A DNA stretch of 64,000 bases from Blastococcus fimeti (GCA_900102115.1 FNAW01000005.1:62001-126000); one strand, 5' to 3'. Shown: positions 1 to 9,360, numbered from the stretch's first letter. The notes: generated by a model from the letters alone, not told the origin. Numbers and translations are program-made.

Positions 1-2
1 CG

Positions 3-1007
3 TGCGCCGAGGCGGTCCGCACCGTCGCCGCGCACCCCGAGTGGCTGGCGCTGCCGGACAGCACCGTGGTGGTGCTGGGCGCCGGCGCCGAGATGGGTCC
101 GCTGACCGCGCTGCTGCGGTGGGGCGCCCGGGTGGCCGGCGTCGACCTGCCGCGGACGGCGCTGTGGACGCGGGTACTCGACACCGCCCGCGGGAGCGCC
201 GGCACCCTGCTGGTGCCGGTCGACGAGCCCGGGGCGGAGGCCGACCCCGCCCGCGCGGGTGCCGACCTGATCACCGAGGTACCCGCGGTGGCCGACTGGC
301 TCGCGACGGTCCCCGGGCGCCCGGTGCTCGGCAACTACGTCTACGCCGACGGCGCCACCAACGTGCGGGTGTCGACCGCCGTCGACGCGCTGACCGTGCG
401 GCTGACGGCGGAACGACCGGAGGCGGCGCTGGCGTTCCTGGCCACCCCCACCGACGTCTTCGCCGTCCCGGCCGACGCGGTGGCGCAGTCCGTCCGGGCC
501 TACGCCGACCGCTCGCGCGGGGCGAAGCTGCTGGGCCGCCCGCTGCGCACGGTCTCGGGCGGCCGGCTGCTGCAGCGCGCGTACGTGCCCGGCACCGACC
601 CCGGTATCGCCGACAGCCTGGTCGCCCAGCAGGGGCCCAACTACGCGCTGGCCAAGCGGCTGCAGCGCTGGCGCGCGACGACGGCGCGGACGGCGGGGAC
701 CACGGTGTCGATGAACGTGGCGCCGCCGACCCGCACCCGCTCGGTGGTGAAGAACCGCGCCCTGGCCGCCGCCTACGCGGGCGCGCACCGGTTCGGCGTC
801 GAGATCTTCGAGCCGGCCACCTCCAACGTGCTGATGGCCGCGCTGCTGGTGCACGACCTGCACACCGGCGGCGGGCCGGCGCACGCGCACCCGTGGCAGG
901 ACGAGGCGCACGAGGCGGCGCACGGCGGCCTCTGGCGGGCCGCCTACCAGCCGCGCAGCGCGCTCGGGCTGGCCGCGCTGCTCGGCTACGGAGCGGCCCG
1001 GGGCTGA
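3..1007 (+). CDS. Conserved hypothetical protein with Rossmann-like motif (5' partial)
   Basis: The reading frame is open from the first bases of the window and stops at TGA 1005-1007, so the N-terminus lies outside. About 334 residues are visible. Near the start is VVLGAGAEMGP, a glycine-rich strand-turn-helix like an NAD(P)-binding Rossmann loop. The rest is soluble and shows no membrane segment or catalytic motif that I recognise. Codon use matches the neighbours. A GTG at 66 lies inside the protein and is probably not the start. It ends just before a strong inverted repeat and an ABC exporter operon on the same strand. I do not recognise a function; a nucleotide-binding oxidoreductase-like role is only a guess. 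Confidence 0.65.
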   Translation, partial: CAEAVRTVAAHPEWLALPDSTVVVLGAGAEMGPLTALLRWGARVAGVDLPRTALWTRVLDTARGSAGTLLVPVDEPGAEADPARAGADLITEVPAVADWLATVPGRPVLGNYVYADGATNVRVSTAVDALTVRLTAERPEAALAFLATPTDVFAVPADAVAQSVRAYADRSRGAKLLGRPLRTVSGGRLLQRAYVPGTDPGIADSLVAQQGPNYALAKRLQRWRATTARTAGTTVSMNVAPPTRTRSVVKNRALAAAYAGAHRFGVEIFEPATSNVLMAALLVHDLHTGGGPAHAHPWQDEAHEAAHGGLWRAAYQPRSALGLAALLGYGAARG

Positions 1008-1016
1008 GCGGGCCCG

Positions 1017-1049
1017 GCGCTGACACGGGCCGTCCGGCCGTGTCAGCGC
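1017..1049. promoter_or_regulatory. 12-bp inverted repeat plus third half-site before ABC exporter
   Basis: GCGCTGACACGG at 1017-1028 is matched exactly by its reverse complement at 1038-1049, with a 9-base spacer. A further copy of the half-site, CTGTCAGCGC, follows at 1062-1071, about 22 bases on. There is no T-run after the stem. It may end transcription of the upstream gene. The extra half-site, two helical turns away in front of a DrrAB-type exporter, fits an operator for a TetR/PadR-like repressor equally well, but no such regulator gene is visible here. Confidence 0.5.
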
Positions 1050-1109
1050 CGTGTGCGGGGCCTGTCAGCGCGCTCTCCCATCGTCGACCCCGACGAAGGG
1101 AGATCCACC

Positions 1110-2069
1110 ATGACCAACGCCATCGAGGCCTCCGGCCTCACCATGCGGTTCGGGTCGACGCAGGCGCTCGCCGGCGTCGACCTGGCCGCCCGCGAGGGCA
1201 CCGTCCTCGGCGTGCTCGGCCCGAACGGAGCGGGCAAGACCACCGCCGTCCGCATCCTCGCCACGCTGCTGCGTCCCGACTCGGGCACCGCCCGGGTCGC
1301 CGGCTTCGACGTCGTCCGGCAGCCCGCCCAGGTGCGCGCCCGCATCGGGCTGACCGGCCAGTACGCCTCGGTCGACGAGGACCTGACCGGCACCCAGAAC
1401 CTGCTGCTCATCGGCCAGCTGCTCGGCTTCTCCACCCGCGAGTCGCGCAGCCGGGCCGTCGAGCTGCTCGAGTGGTTCGACCTCACCGACTCCGCCGGCC
1501 GCACGGCGAAGACCTACAGCGGCGGCATGCGCCGCCGGCTGGACCTGGCCGCCAGCCTCGTGGGCCGCCCGTCGGTGATCTACCTCGACGAGCCGACCAC
1601 CGGCCTGGACCCGGCCAAGCGCGAGGAGATGTGGGACGTCGTCCGCCGCGTCGTGGGCGAGGGCGCCACCGTGCTGCTCACCACCCAGTACCTCGAGGAG
1701 GCCGACGCCCTGGCCGACGAGATCACCGTCATCGATTCCGGCCGGGTCATCGCCCACGACACCCCCGACGGGCTCAAGCACCACGTCGGCGGTCAGCGGC
1801 TGCGGGTGCGCCCCACCGATCCGGCCCGGGTCGACGAGGTCCGTGCGCTGCTCCTGGCGCTGACCGGGGTGGGGTCGGAGACCTCGACCCGCGGCGAGGT
1901 CACCTGCCGGGTCGACGACGACTCGCTCCTGCCCGCCCTCGTCGGGCGCCTGCAGGACGACGGCATCGCGGTCAGCGAGCTCTCGCTCCACCTGCCCAGC
2001 CTGGACGAGGTCTTCCTGACCCTCACGGGCCGCGGCACCGACACCGACACCACCGAGGAGGCGGCATGA
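1110..2069 (+). CDS. ABC exporter ATP-binding protein, DrrA family
   Basis: This 319-residue ATPase powers efflux with the permease encoded next. It has Walker A GPNGAGKTT (residues 37-45), the ABC signature YSGGMRRR (about 136) and Walker B YLDEPTTGLD (about 158). A DrrA-type C-terminal domain ends in PSLDEVFLTLTG, a segment typical of daunorubicin-resistance-like ATPases. The ATG at 1110 has GAAGGGAG upstream and is preferred over the longer in-frame GTG at 1053. Its stop overlaps the permease start (ATGA), so the two are translationally coupled. The substrate cannot be read from sequence; this family exports drugs, antibiotics or lipids. Confidence 0.9.
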   Translation: MTNAIEASGLTMRFGSTQALAGVDLAAREGTVLGVLGPNGAGKTTAVRILATLLRPDSGTARVAGFDVVRQPAQVRARIGLTGQYASVDEDLTGTQNLLLIGQLLGFSTRESRSRAVELLEWFDLTDSAGRTAKTYSGGMRRRLDLAASLVGRPSVIYLDEPTTGLDPAKREEMWDVVRRVVGEGATVLLTTQYLEEADALADEITVIDSGRVIAHDTPDGLKHHVGGQRLRVRPTDPARVDEVRALLLALTGVGSETSTRGEVTCRVDDDSLLPALVGRLQDDGIAVSELSLHLPSLDEVFLTLTGRGTDTDTTEEAA

Positions 2070-2890
2070 CCACCACCACGCTCCCCGCCCAGCGGCAGCT
2101 GCCCCTGGCGGCCGCCACCGGCCCGACCACGACCAGCTCGCCGTGGACCCAGGCCCGGGTGCTCGCCCGGCGCAGCCTGATCAAGACCTGGCGCACGCCC
2201 GAGGCGCTGATCGACGTCACGCTGCAGCCGGTCATCTTCCTGGCGCTGTTCACCTACGTCTTCGGCGGCGCGATCGCCGGCGGCTCGCAGGAGGACTACC
2301 TGCAGTTCCTGCTGCCGGGCCTGCTCGGCCAGACGATCGCCATGGCCAGCGTCGCGCTGGGTCAGAACCTCAACGCCGACATCGAGAAGGGCGTCTTCGA
2401 CCGGTTCCGGTCGCTGCCCATCGCGCGGTCCGCACCGCTGGTCGGGGCGGTCATGGCCGACGTCGTCCGCTACGTGATCCTTTTCGTCGTCATGATCGCC
2501 GTCGGCACGGTCATGGGCTTCGACCCGGCCAGCTGGACGGGTGTGCTCGGCTCGCTGCTGCTGGCCGTGGGCTTCGCGCTCTGCTTCGGCTGGATCTCCG
2601 TCTACGTCGGGATGCTCGTGCGCACGCCGGGTGCGGTGCAGGGGATCATGTTCGCGCTGATCTTCCCGCTGGCCTTCGGCAGCAACGTCTTCGTCTCCAC
2701 CGAGACGATGCCCGGCTGGCTGCAGGCGTTCGTGCACGTCAACCCGATCAGCCACCTGGTCGGCGCGGTCCGCGGCCTGATGATGGGCGGTCCGGTGGCC
2801 GGCGACCTGGTGTGGACGCTGGTCTCGATGGCCGGGCTGCTGGTCGTGTTCATGCCGCTGGCCGTCCGTGCCTACCGGCGCCGGGCGTGA
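2066..2890 (+). CDS. ABC-2 type exporter permease, DrrB family
   Basis: This 274-residue membrane protein is the partner of the preceding ATPase. A cytoplasmic N-terminus of about 40 residues leads into roughly six transmembrane segments, beginning near PVIFLALFTYVFGG. The ABC-2 signature region is present as GLGQ-like and RFRSLPIARSAPLVGA stretches, followed by a late loop NVFVSTETMPGWLQ typical of DrrB. The start is the ATG overlapping the ATPase stop by four bases. The gene ends 21 bases before the tail of the converging regulator gene. The substrate is unknown. Confidence 0.88.
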   Translation: MTTTTLPAQRQLPLAAATGPTTTSSPWTQARVLARRSLIKTWRTPEALIDVTLQPVIFLALFTYVFGGAIAGGSQEDYLQFLLPGLLGQTIAMASVALGQNLNADIEKGVFDRFRSLPIARSAPLVGAVMADVVRYVILFVVMIAVGTVMGFDPASWTGVLGSLLLAVGFALCFGWISVYVGMLVRTPGAVQGIMFALIFPLAFGSNVFVSTETMPGWLQAFVHVNPISHLVGAVRGLMMGGPVAGDLVWTLVSMAGLLVVFMPLAVRAYRRRA

Positions 2891-2911
2891 CGCGCAGCTG
2901 ACCCCGACGGC

Positions 2912-5900
2912 TCAGGACGCCGCGTCGCCCACCAGGGCGGTCGCGGCGTCCCCGTCGAGCCGTCGGCCCGCCTCGTAGCACTCCTGGAACCGCGACCCGA
3001 GCGCGCTCCGCAGCCGGTCGACGAGCCCGCGCAGGTGCGGATCGCCCAGGTCCTCGGCACCCCGCAGCCGGGCCGCGGCCCCGAGCAGGCGGGCCGCCTC
3101 CTCGGGCCGTGCCCCGGCCTCCGCGACGGCCGCCGCGGCCGCGGCGATCAGCGCCAGGATGGGCCGGTCCTCGGTGAGGACGCCGTGCCTGTACGCATCC
3201 CGGAGGTGCGCGCGGGCTTCGTCCGGGCGGCCGAGCCGGAGCGCCGCCGTCGCGGCCGACGCGTGGCCCACCGCGCCGCCGTGCGCCTGGAAGGTGGTCG
3301 GCGCCGTCTGCTCGCGCAGCCGGGCCGCGAGCTCGGCGTAGCTCCGGTCGAGGTGGTACGGGTCGTCCGCGACCAGCGCGATGCCGATCTCGGCGACCAG
3401 GACGAGCATGGTCCACACCTCGGCGCCGGCGGGGAACGAGCGCCGGGCCCGCATGGCCGCGAGGTGCGCCCGCGCGCCGTCGACGTCGCCGGCCCGCAGT
3501 CGCAGGTCGGTGAGCCGCATGGTCACCATCACCTCGTCGGACGTGCCGCCCAGGTGCTCGATGCAGGCCTGCGCCCGCTCGAGGTCCGCCGCGGCGCCGA
3601 GCAGGTCCCCGGACATGGTGCGCAGCTGCCCGCGGGTGGCCAGCACCGCCGCCAGCCCCCACCGGTCGCCGACGGCCTCCCACTCGCCGACAGCGCGGTC
3701 GACGTCGGCCCGCACCGCGTCGATCTCGCCGTCGTTCTCCGCCTGGGTCACCCGCACCATCCGGCCCGCCGCGCGCACCCACGGGTCCGGACCGGACAGC
3801 ATCCGGTCGAGGACGGCGTCGGAGCCGAGCCGGTCCCCGGCCAGCATCAGCAGGACTACCTCGAGGACGTCGGCCAGCGGGTGGTCGATCCCGGCGTCGG
3901 CCAGCCGCCGGCCCGCCTCGGCCAGCGGCGCCTTGGAGTCGACGCCGCCGGCCGGACCGCCGGCCGGGGCCTCGCCCATGGTCTGCAGGGTGAGCAGCGC
4001 GTGCGCGAGTGCTGCCGCGGGGACGGCGTCCGCATCCGGGAGGGCCAGCACCTCGCCCAGCCAGCGGACCGCCTCGGTGGTGGTCTCGCGCAGCATCCAG
4101 TACCAGCCCAGGTGCACCGCGAGGTCGAGCGCCGCCGCGGTCCGCCCGCCGTCGACCAGGGAGCGCAGCGCGGCCAGCAGGTCCTCCCGCCGCTCGTCCA
4201 GCGCCTGCAGCGCGTCCGCCTGACCCGGGCCGCGCAGTTGCGGGTCCAGCCGCGCCGCGACGCCGGCGAAGTGCGCCGCGTGCGCGGCGCGGGCGGTGGG
4301 GAGCACGCCCTGCTCGGCCAGCCGCTCGGTGCCGTACTCCCGAAGCGTCTCGAGCATCCGGAACCGGGTGCCCGCGCCGGCGTGCTCGGCGACCAGTAGC
4401 GACTTGTCGACCAGCGCGTGCAGCACGTCGGTGAGCTCGCCGCGGTCGCCCGCGCCGCGCCACGACGGGGCCACGGCCGCGACCGCCTCCTCGTCCGCGC
4501 CGGCGGCGAACACCGCGACGTGCTCGACGACCTCCCGCTCGCGGGGGGAGAGCAGCTCCCAGCTCCACTCCACGACGGCGCGCAGGGTGCGGTGCCGGGG
4601 CGCGGCGGTCCGCCGGCCGCCGGTGAGCAGCTGGAACCGGTCACCCAGCCGGGCCGCCACCTCGGCGGGGGTCAGGGAGCGGAACCGCGCCGCCGCGAGT
4701 TCGACCGCCAGCGGCAGCCCGTCCAGCCGGCGGACGATCTCCACGACGGCGGCGTCGGCGCGCACCCCCGGGTCCACGGCCCGCGCGCGGTCCAGGAGCA
4801 GCTGCACGGCGGGCGAGGAGGCGGCCTCGCCCGGGTCGGCACCCTCCGCGGGCACGGGCAGCGGGCCGAGCGGGTGCAGCCGCTCGCCATCGATGCCCAG
4901 CGGCTCCCGGCTCGTGGCCAGCACCCGCACGGCCGGGCAGCGCCCCAGCAGCTCGGCGACGAGGTCGGCGACGGCGTCCACGAGGTGCTCGCAGTTGTCG
5001 ACGACGAGCAGGCAGGAGCTCGGGCGCAGGAGGTCGAGCAGCCGCTGCCGGGGCGTCGCGCGGGGGGCGCGGTCGGCGTGCGGATCGTTCACGGCGACGT
5101 CGCGGACGCCCATGCCCTCGAGCACGGCCTGCGCGACCGCCTCGGGGTCGCTCAGCGGCGCCAGCTCCACCAGCCACGCCCCGTCGGCGACGGCGGGGTC
5201 CCCGGCCGCGACGAGCCCGGCCGCGACCTCGGCGGCGAGCCGGGTCTTGCCGGCGCCGCCGGCCCCGACGACGGTGACCAGCCGCCCGGACGCGAGCGCG
5301 GCCCGGAGCGACCGGACGTCGTCCGCGCGGCCGACGAAGCTGGTCAGCGTCGCCCGGACGGTGGAGCGCGGGACCGCCGGCCGGTCGCCGGCGCGCAGCA
5401 GCTCCGCGTGCCGGGCGCGCAGCGCGGGGGAGGGGTCGGTACCGAGCTCCTCGGCCAGGGTGCCGCGGAGCCGCTCGTACGCGGCCAGCGCCTCGGCCGG
5501 TCGTCCCGCGGCGGCGAGCGCGTCGACGAGGGCGCCGGCCAGGTCCTCGCGCAGCGGGTGCCCGGCGACCAGCTCCTCCAGCGCGGGCAGCACGTCGGCC
5601 GCCCGTCCCTCGCGGACCGCCAGACCGGCCAGGTCGCGCTCGGCCGCCAGCCGCAGGTCCACCAGCGCGGCGCGACGACCGGCGGCCCAGGCGGAGTCCT
5701 CACCGGTCAGCGGCTCGTCCCGCCAGAGGTCGAGAGCGGCGCGCAGCAGCGACCCGGCCGCCGCCGGATCGGCCGTCAGGAGCCCGCGGGCCTCGGTCAC
5801 CAGGCGGCTGAACCGCGCCGCGTCGACGTCGTCGGGTGCGACCGCCAGCCGGTAGCCGGCGGGGGACTGCTCGACCAGCTCCGGCCGGCCGAGCGCCCGG

Positions 5901-6106
5901 CGCAGGCGGGAGACCAGCGACTGCAGGCTGTTGGCCGGGTCGGCCGGCGGGTCGTCCCAGACGGCGTCGACCAGAGCCCCCGCGGAACGCCAGCGGCCGG
6001 GCTCGGTGGCCAGGTGCAGGACCAGCCGCTGCAGCCGGCTGCCGGGGAGGGCGAGCGGCTCGCCGCCGTCGCGGACCTCGAGCGGGCCGAGGTAGCCGAT
6101 CTGCAC
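2912..6106 (-). CDS. AfsR/SARP-type regulator: winged helix, BTAD, NB-ARC ATPase, TPR-like tail
   Basis: This large transcription regulator of about 1064 residues has an OmpR-like winged helix at 1-90, beginning IGYLGPLEVR, and a bacterial transcriptional activator (BTAD) domain at about 95-240. An NTPase follows, with FVGRADDVRSL leading to P-loop GAGGAGKT near 280 and LLVVDNCEHL as Walker B. A long alpha-helical C-terminal half resembles TPR sensor repeats. I chose GTG 6106 because the winged helix begins directly there; an in-frame GTG at 6139 would add 11 residues. It starts soon after the desaturase stop on the same strand, so the two may be co-transcribed. Relatives activate secondary-metabolite or stress genes; the target here is unknown. 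Confidence 0.85.
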   Translation of the reverse strand: MQIGYLGPLEVRDGGEPLALPGSRLQRLVLHLATEPGRWRSAGALVDAVWDDPPADPANSLQSLVSRLRRALGRPELVEQSPAGYRLAVAPDDVDAARFSRLVTEARGLLTADPAAAGSLLRAALDLWRDEPLTGEDSAWAAGRRAALVDLRLAAERDLAGLAVREGRAADVLPALEELVAGHPLREDLAGALVDALAAAGRPAEALAAYERLRGTLAEELGTDPSPALRARHAELLRAGDRPAVPRSTVRATLTSFVGRADDVRSLRAALASGRLVTVVGAGGAGKTRLAAEVAAGLVAAGDPAVADGAWLVELAPLSDPEAVAQAVLEGMGVRDVAVNDPHADRAPRATPRQRLLDLLRPSSCLLVVDNCEHLVDAVADLVAELLGRCPAVRVLATSREPLGIDGERLHPLGPLPVPAEGADPGEAASSPAVQLLLDRARAVDPGVRADAAVVEIVRRLDGLPLAVELAAARFRSLTPAEVAARLGDRFQLLTGGRRTAAPRHRTLRAVVEWSWELLSPREREVVEHVAVFAAGADEEAVAAVAPSWRGAGDRGELTDVLHALVDKSLLVAEHAGAGTRFRMLETLREYGTERLAEQGVLPTARAAHAAHFAGVAARLDPQLRGPGQADALQALDERREDLLAALRSLVDGGRTAAALDLAVHLGWYWMLRETTTEAVRWLGEVLALPDADAVPAAALAHALLTLQTMGEAPAGGPAGGVDSKAPLAEAGRRLADAGIDHPLADVLEVVLLMLAGDRLGSDAVLDRMLSGPDPWVRAAGRMVRVTQAENDGEIDAVRADVDRAVGEWEAVGDRWGLAAVLATRGQLRTMSGDLLGAAADLERAQACIEHLGGTSDEVMVTMRLTDLRLRAGDVDGARAHLAAMRARRSFPAGAEVWTMLVLVAEIGIALVADDPYHLDRSYAELAARLREQTAPTTFQAHGGAVGHASAATAALRLGRPDEARAHLRDAYRHGVLTEDRPILALIAAAAAAVAEAGARPEEAARLLGAAARLRGAEDLGDPHLRGLVDRLRSALGSRFQECYEAGRRLDGDAATALVGDAAS

Positions 6107-6146
6107 GACGCCGAGTCTCGCAGAGCCCGCCGGCCGCACGCCGGGA

Positions 6147-7646
6147 TCAGGCAGGACCGACCAGCCCTGCGACGATCTCGGCGGACAGCGTGACCAGGGG
6201 CAGGCCGCCGCCGGGGTGCGCCGAGCCGCCTACCAGGAAGAGGCCGGGCACGGGGGAGGCGTTGGCGGGACGCAGGAACGCCGCCCGGGCGCCGTTGCTC
6301 GACGTCCCGTAGATGGACCCCCCGACGCTGCCGGTGTCGCGTTCGAGATCGGCGGGGGTGCGCACCTCGTGCACGCGCACCCGGTCGCGGACGTCCAGCC
6401 CGCGGTCGGCCATCACCTGCAGCAGGTGGTCGGCGTATCGCGCGGCCAGCCCCGGCTCGTCCCAGTCGACTCCGCGACCGGGCTCGTGCCGGGGCGCGTT
6501 GACCAGCACGAACCACGACTCGCTGTCGTCGTCGGGCCGCAGCGCCGCGTCGTCGGGAGCGCTGACGTAGACCGTCGGGTCGGCCACCGGCTGCGGGGCA
6601 CCGGAGTGCCGGCCGGTGCCGAAGACCGCGTCGAACTCGGCGTCGTAGTCGGCGGGGAAGAGCACGGTGTGGTGGGCGAGCCCCGGCGTCCGCCCGCGCA
6701 ACCCGAGCAGCAGCACGAACCCGGACAGCGACGGCGTCGCGCGGCCGAGCGACCGGCGCGGTGCCGCGGACAGCTCCGGCGGCAGCAGGTCGGCGTAGAG
6801 GGCGGCGGCGTCCGCGTCCGACACGACGACGTCGGCCGGCACCACCTCGCCGTCGGCCAGTTCGACGCCGGCCGCCCGGCCGCCGGTGACCACGACCCGC
6901 CGCACCGCGCACCCGGTGCGGAAGACGGCGCCGCGCTCGCCGGCCCGCTCAGCCACGGCGAGCGCGAGGCGGTGCAGGCCGCCGCGGACGTGCCAGGAGC
7001 CGTACGCCTGCTCGGCGTGCGCGACCGTGGCGAGCACGGCCGGAGCCTTCCGCGGGTCGGAGCCGGAGTAGGTGGCGTAGCGGTCGAGCAGCACGCGCAG
7101 CCGCGGGTCGCGCAGGTACCGCTCGCCGAGCCCGCGCAGCGACTGCCACGGGGCTACCGTGGCGACGTCGGACGGCCGGCGGGCCAGGCGGGCCAGGGTG
7201 GCCGCACCGGCCAGAGGCGTGCGGAGGAACGGGCCCTCGCTGATCCGCCACATCCGCTCGGCCCGCGCCATGAGCGCTGACCACTGGGCGCCCGCCCCGG
7301 CACCCAGCGCGGCGTCGAGAGCGGCGGGCACGGCGGCGGGGGAGCCGGGGAACGCCAGCCGCGTGCCGTCGGCGAACCGGTAGGCCACGGCCGGGTCGAG
7401 GCGGACCAGGTCGAGCGACTCCTCGAGCGGGCCTCCGGTGGCCGCGAACAGGTCGCGGTAGACGTGCGGCAGCGTGACCAGGCTCGGCCCGGTGTCGAAC
7501 GCGTGCCCCTCCACGGTGAGCAGCCCGAGCTTGCCGCCGACCTGCTCCGACTGCTCGAGCACGGTCACCACGTGGCCCTGCGCGGCCAGCCGGGCGGCCG
7601 CGGCCAGCCCGCCGAGCCCGGCGCCCACCACCGCCACCCGCGCCAC
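6147..7646 (-). CDS. crtI: Phytoene desaturase-like FAD oxidoreductase (CrtI/CrtD family)
   Basis: This protein of about 499 residues has the dinucleotide-binding motif VVGAGLGGLAAAARLA at the N-terminus followed by VLEQ and GGK, the FAD site of carotenoid desaturases. The C-terminal family motif PGLFLVGGSAHPGGGLP lies near residue 475. CrtI enzymes introduce double bonds into phytoene or later carotenoids at the membrane; CrtD-type 3,4-desaturases look similar, so the exact step is open. No crtB, crtE or crtY is nearby. TACCGT at 7659-7654 sits seven bases before GTG 7646, a leaderless arrangement; GTG 7655 is an alternative start three codons upstream. The AfsR-like regulator follows directly. 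Confidence 0.85.
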   Translation of the reverse strand: MARVAVVGAGLGGLAAAARLAAQGHVVTVLEQSEQVGGKLGLLTVEGHAFDTGPSLVTLPHVYRDLFAATGGPLEESLDLVRLDPAVAYRFADGTRLAFPGSPAAVPAALDAALGAGAGAQWSALMARAERMWRISEGPFLRTPLAGAATLARLARRPSDVATVAPWQSLRGLGERYLRDPRLRVLLDRYATYSGSDPRKAPAVLATVAHAEQAYGSWHVRGGLHRLALAVAERAGERGAVFRTGCAVRRVVVTGGRAAGVELADGEVVPADVVVSDADAAALYADLLPPELSAAPRRSLGRATPSLSGFVLLLGLRGRTPGLAHHTVLFPADYDAEFDAVFGTGRHSGAPQPVADPTVYVSAPDDAALRPDDDSESWFVLVNAPRHEPGRGVDWDEPGLAARYADHLLQVMADRGLDVRDRVRVHEVRTPADLERDTGSVGGSIYGTSSNGARAAFLRPANASPVPGLFLVGGSAHPGGGLPLVTLSAEIVAGLVGPA

Positions 7647-7686
7647 GCCGGCCACGGTAACCGGCGGCCCGCGGGGCCGGCGGAGC

Positions 7687-9360
7687 TCAGGCCGGGACGG
7701 TCAGGGCGAGCAGCGCCATGTCGTCGGCCTCGTGGCGGGAGCCGGTCACCTGCGCCTCGACCGCGGCCGCCACGGCCGCGACGGCCCCCTCGGCGTCCGC
7801 GCAGGCGGCGTCGGCGAACAGCTGCTGGAGCCGGTCCTCCCCGAACTGGTCCCCGTCGTCGTCGCGGGCCTCGGTGACGCCGTCGGTGTAGAGCAGCAGC
7901 GTGCTGCCGGGCGGCAGGTCGACGGTGGCGTCGGTGAAGACCGTGCCGGCGTCCACCCCGAGCGGGGCGGCCGGCCGGCCCAACGCCACGACCGTGCCGT
8001 CGGCGGTGCGCAGGAGCGGCGGCGGGTGCCCGGCGATGCTGATGCCCACGCGGTGCCCTGTCGGGCCGCTCTCCAGGACCAGGCAGACGGCGGTGACGAA
8101 GCGGAGGGGGCCCGCGCCCTGCTCGTGCAGGAGGGCGGCGTTGACGGCGGCCAGCACCGCCGCCGGGCAGCCGGCGGCCGATGCCGCGCGGGCGGTGTGC
8201 CGGGTGAGCGCCGTCAGTGCCGCGGCCTCCGCACCGGTGCCGCACACGTCCGCGACGAGCGCCATCCACCGGCCGTCGGGCAGGGGCATGACGTCGTAGG
8301 TGTCGCCGCCGACGAGGGCGGAGCCGCCGCCGGCCCGGTAGCGGGAGGCCAGGTCGATGCCGGGGACGGTGGGCAGGTGCGAGGGCAGCAGGCTGCGCTG
8401 CAGCGTCTCGGCCAGGGAGCGCATCTCCGACTCGGCGCGGAGCCGGCCGAGGAACTGGCCGACCTGCCGGCCGGCGTGCGCGAGGACCTCGACCAGTTCC
8501 GGCGGGACGGTGCGCTGGGTCCGCGAGAACAGCTCGCAGACGCCGAGGACGGTCTCCCCGCGCAGCACCGGGAACGCCACCCCCGTGCGGACGCCGTCGG
8601 CGCGCGCGGCCTCCTGGCGCAGGAACCGGGGATCGCTCCACAGGTCCTCGACCACGACCGGTGCGCGTCGCTGCCGGACCAGGCCGGGCAGCCCCTCGCC
8701 GCGGCCGAACGTCCGCCGGGTCTCCTCGCGGAGCGCCGGGACGTCGACGTCGGGCGCGGTCCAGGTGCCGGCGTGGCGGAGTCGGCCGCTCTGCTCGTCG
8801 GTCTCCCAGAGCACTGCGGCGTCCCAGTCGAGCTCGGTGCAGAGCGTGGGGAGCAGCCGCTGGAAGGCGACGTCCGCGTCCGCGGCCTCGGTGAGGGCGG
8901 CGGTCACCCGCAGCGTCGCGGCCAGGTAGCGGCTGACCTGGAGCTGGCGTTCCAGCAGGATGGTCGCGCCGGCGTCGCGCAGCACGCAGATCACCGAGCG
9001 CTGCTCGGGCGGGGCTCCCGGGAAGGGGTCCACGCGGGCCAGGGTGAGGTCGACGAGCACCTCGTGGCCGGCGGCGTGCACCAGGGGGAGCTGCGTGGTC
9101 CGGCCCAGCAGCTCGCCCTGACCGGTGGCGAGCGGGCGCAGGGCCTTGCCGTCGCGATCGGCCTGGAACCGGCGGGGCAGGGCCCGCTTGAGCGAGCGGC
9201 CGATCAGCGTCGCGGGGTCGTGGCCGAGGAGCGTGCGGATGGCCGGGTTCGCGTAGCTGATCCGGCCCTCGGTGTCCGCGACGACGACGGCGTCGGGCAG
9301 GGCGTCCAGCAGGGCCTCCGGCGGGACCGCCGACAGGTGCCCGTGTTCCACCGACACCAC
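7687..9360 (-). CDS. PAS-GAF-PP2C (SpoIIE/RsbU-type) serine phosphatase
   Basis: The protein has 557 residues: a PAS domain (about 12-130, LPDAVVVADTEGRISYANPA), a GAF domain (about 150-300) and a SpoIIE-type PP2C phosphatase (about 325-557). Metal-binding stretches are GGDTYDV (near 351), VADVCGTG, AGHPPPLL, LYTDGVTEAR and the final DDMALLAL. Such enzymes dephosphorylate anti-sigma antagonists in partner-switching stress or light pathways. No anti-sigma or antagonist gene is adjacent, so its partner must be elsewhere. GTG 9360 has GAGGGGC directly upstream; GTG 9357 is also possible. The 100 bases upstream are comparatively AT-rich and hold the imperfect palindrome TCACACGATTCGTGA at about 9400, a possible operator. 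Confidence 0.88.
   Translation of the reverse strand: MVSVEHGHLSAVPPEALLDALPDAVVVADTEGRISYANPAIRTLLGHDPATLIGRSLKRALPRRFQADRDGKALRPLATGQGELLGRTTQLPLVHAAGHEVLVDLTLARVDPFPGAPPEQRSVICVLRDAGATILLERQLQVSRYLAATLRVTAALTEAADADVAFQRLLPTLCTELDWDAAVLWETDEQSGRLRHAGTWTAPDVDVPALREETRRTFGRGEGLPGLVRQRRAPVVVEDLWSDPRFLRQEAARADGVRTGVAFPVLRGETVLGVCELFSRTQRTVPPELVEVLAHAGRQVGQFLGRLRAESEMRSLAETLQRSLLPSHLPTVPGIDLASRYRAGGGSALVGGDTYDVMPLPDGRWMALVADVCGTGAEAAALTALTRHTARAASAAGCPAAVLAAVNAALLHEQGAGPLRFVTAVCLVLESGPTGHRVGISIAGHPPPLLRTADGTVVALGRPAAPLGVDAGTVFTDATVDLPPGSTLLLYTDGVTEARDDDGDQFGEDRLQQLFADAACADAEGAVAAVAAAVEAQVTGSRHEADDMALLALTVPA

Noticed and set aside
2-2890. A 962-codon plus-strand open frame at the window start
   Set aside because: Only its last 274 codons (from 2066) are the real permease; the rest overlaps the first gene and the ATPase in another frame and is low-complexity Arg/Gly/Ala sequence.
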